Below are positions 63,883-64,000 of a DNA stretch of 64,000 nt, in pieces. Location: contig CAWCHQ010000003.1 of assembly GCA_963795415.1 (NCBI GenBank), positions 1,364,001 to 1,428,000 on the forward strand, given 5' to 3'. This stretch comes from CAVSUZ01 sp963795415. Its GTDB lineage: Bacteria; Pseudomonadota; Alphaproteobacteria; Acetobacterales; Acetobacteraceae. The notes beneath the pieces are model-generated. The model saw only the letters and a program-made list of their open reading frames with translations. It searched no databases and had not been told where the DNA came from. The first letter of the stretch is position 1, and the number at the start of each line of letters is the position of its first letter. The translations under genes and the position numbers were made by a program.

Positions 63883-64000
63883 GTGCTGAAGCTGCGGATC
63901 ATCCCCTGCCTGGACGTGAAGGACGGACGCGTCGTGAAGGGCGTCAACTTCGTCTCCCTGCGCGATGCCGGCGATCCGGTGGTCCAGGCCGAGCTCTATG
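63883..64000 (+). CDS. hisF: Imidazole glycerol phosphate synthase cyclase subunit, N-terminal fragment
   Basis: The first 39 codons before the window ends. It starts at GTG with LKLRIIPCLDVKDGRVVKGV then NFVSLRDAGDPVVQAELY, the unmistakable HisF N-terminus with the catalytic aspartate in CLDVKDGR. Confidence 0.95.
   Translation, partial: MLKLRIIPCLDVKDGRVVKGVNFVSLRDAGDPVVQAELY

Overview
The window is a high-GC alphaproteobacterial chromosome segment. Four things point there: a 14-gene nuo operon in canonical order, the tig-clpP-clpX-lon-hup block, the lepB-rnc-era-recO-parC block, and a Usg homologue. The hisB-DUF2628-hisH-GNAT-hisA-hisF order and the PHB-type phasin domain fit Rhodospirillales, possibly Acetobacteraceae; that placement is inference. 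I see no insertion sequence, prophage, integrase or CRISPR array.

Layout. About 0-13 kb (minus): nuoA to nuoN, respiratory complex I, with nuoN cut by the window edge. 13-20 kb: tRNA-Asp, tRNA-Val, HU, Lon, ClpX, ClpP, trigger factor and tRNA-Leu, a protein-quality-control cluster. 20-26.6 kb: an IclR regulator, a secreted SGNH hydrolase, TldD, heme A synthase CtaA, a MATE exporter and Usg. 26.7-29.6 kb: groESL behind a clear CIRCE operator, then a cold-shock protein ending at a strong bidirectional terminator. 29.6-37 kb (minus): a Tat-exported amino-acid-type binding protein, then parC, recO, era, rnc, lepB and a DUF2939 protein. 37-43 kb: divergent dpaL and denD, a Zn/Mn-type ABC importer and a multidrug-type ABC exporter. 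43-47.4 kb: enolase, a DUF6481 protein, a secreted dienelactone-hydrolase-like protein and an unusual phasin-CBS fusion. 47.4-57 kb (minus): TRAP transporter dctPQM with a serine-glyoxylate-type aminotransferase, a DHA2 exporter, a UgpC-type sugar ABC transporter without a local binding protein, and a CBS protein. 57-64 kb (plus): RNase R lacking its N-terminal helix-turn-helix, an S41 protease, and the his genes, with hisF cut by the window end.

Two cross-cutting observations matter most. First, six genes (nuoM, tig, ctaA, the hydrolase, the aminotransferase and DUF2628) carry eight apparent frameshifts. Every one is corrected by removing a single base, and several are in core genes. One-directional indels look like sequencing or assembly error rather than gene decay, so I annotate these as intact genes with suspected errors. 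Second, a 105-bp repeat occurs twice, at 17795-17900 and 39209-39314. Each copy folds into two hairpins, and most differences inside stems preserve pairing through G-U wobbles. One copy supplies the clpP stop codon. It is the best candidate here for an undescribed element.
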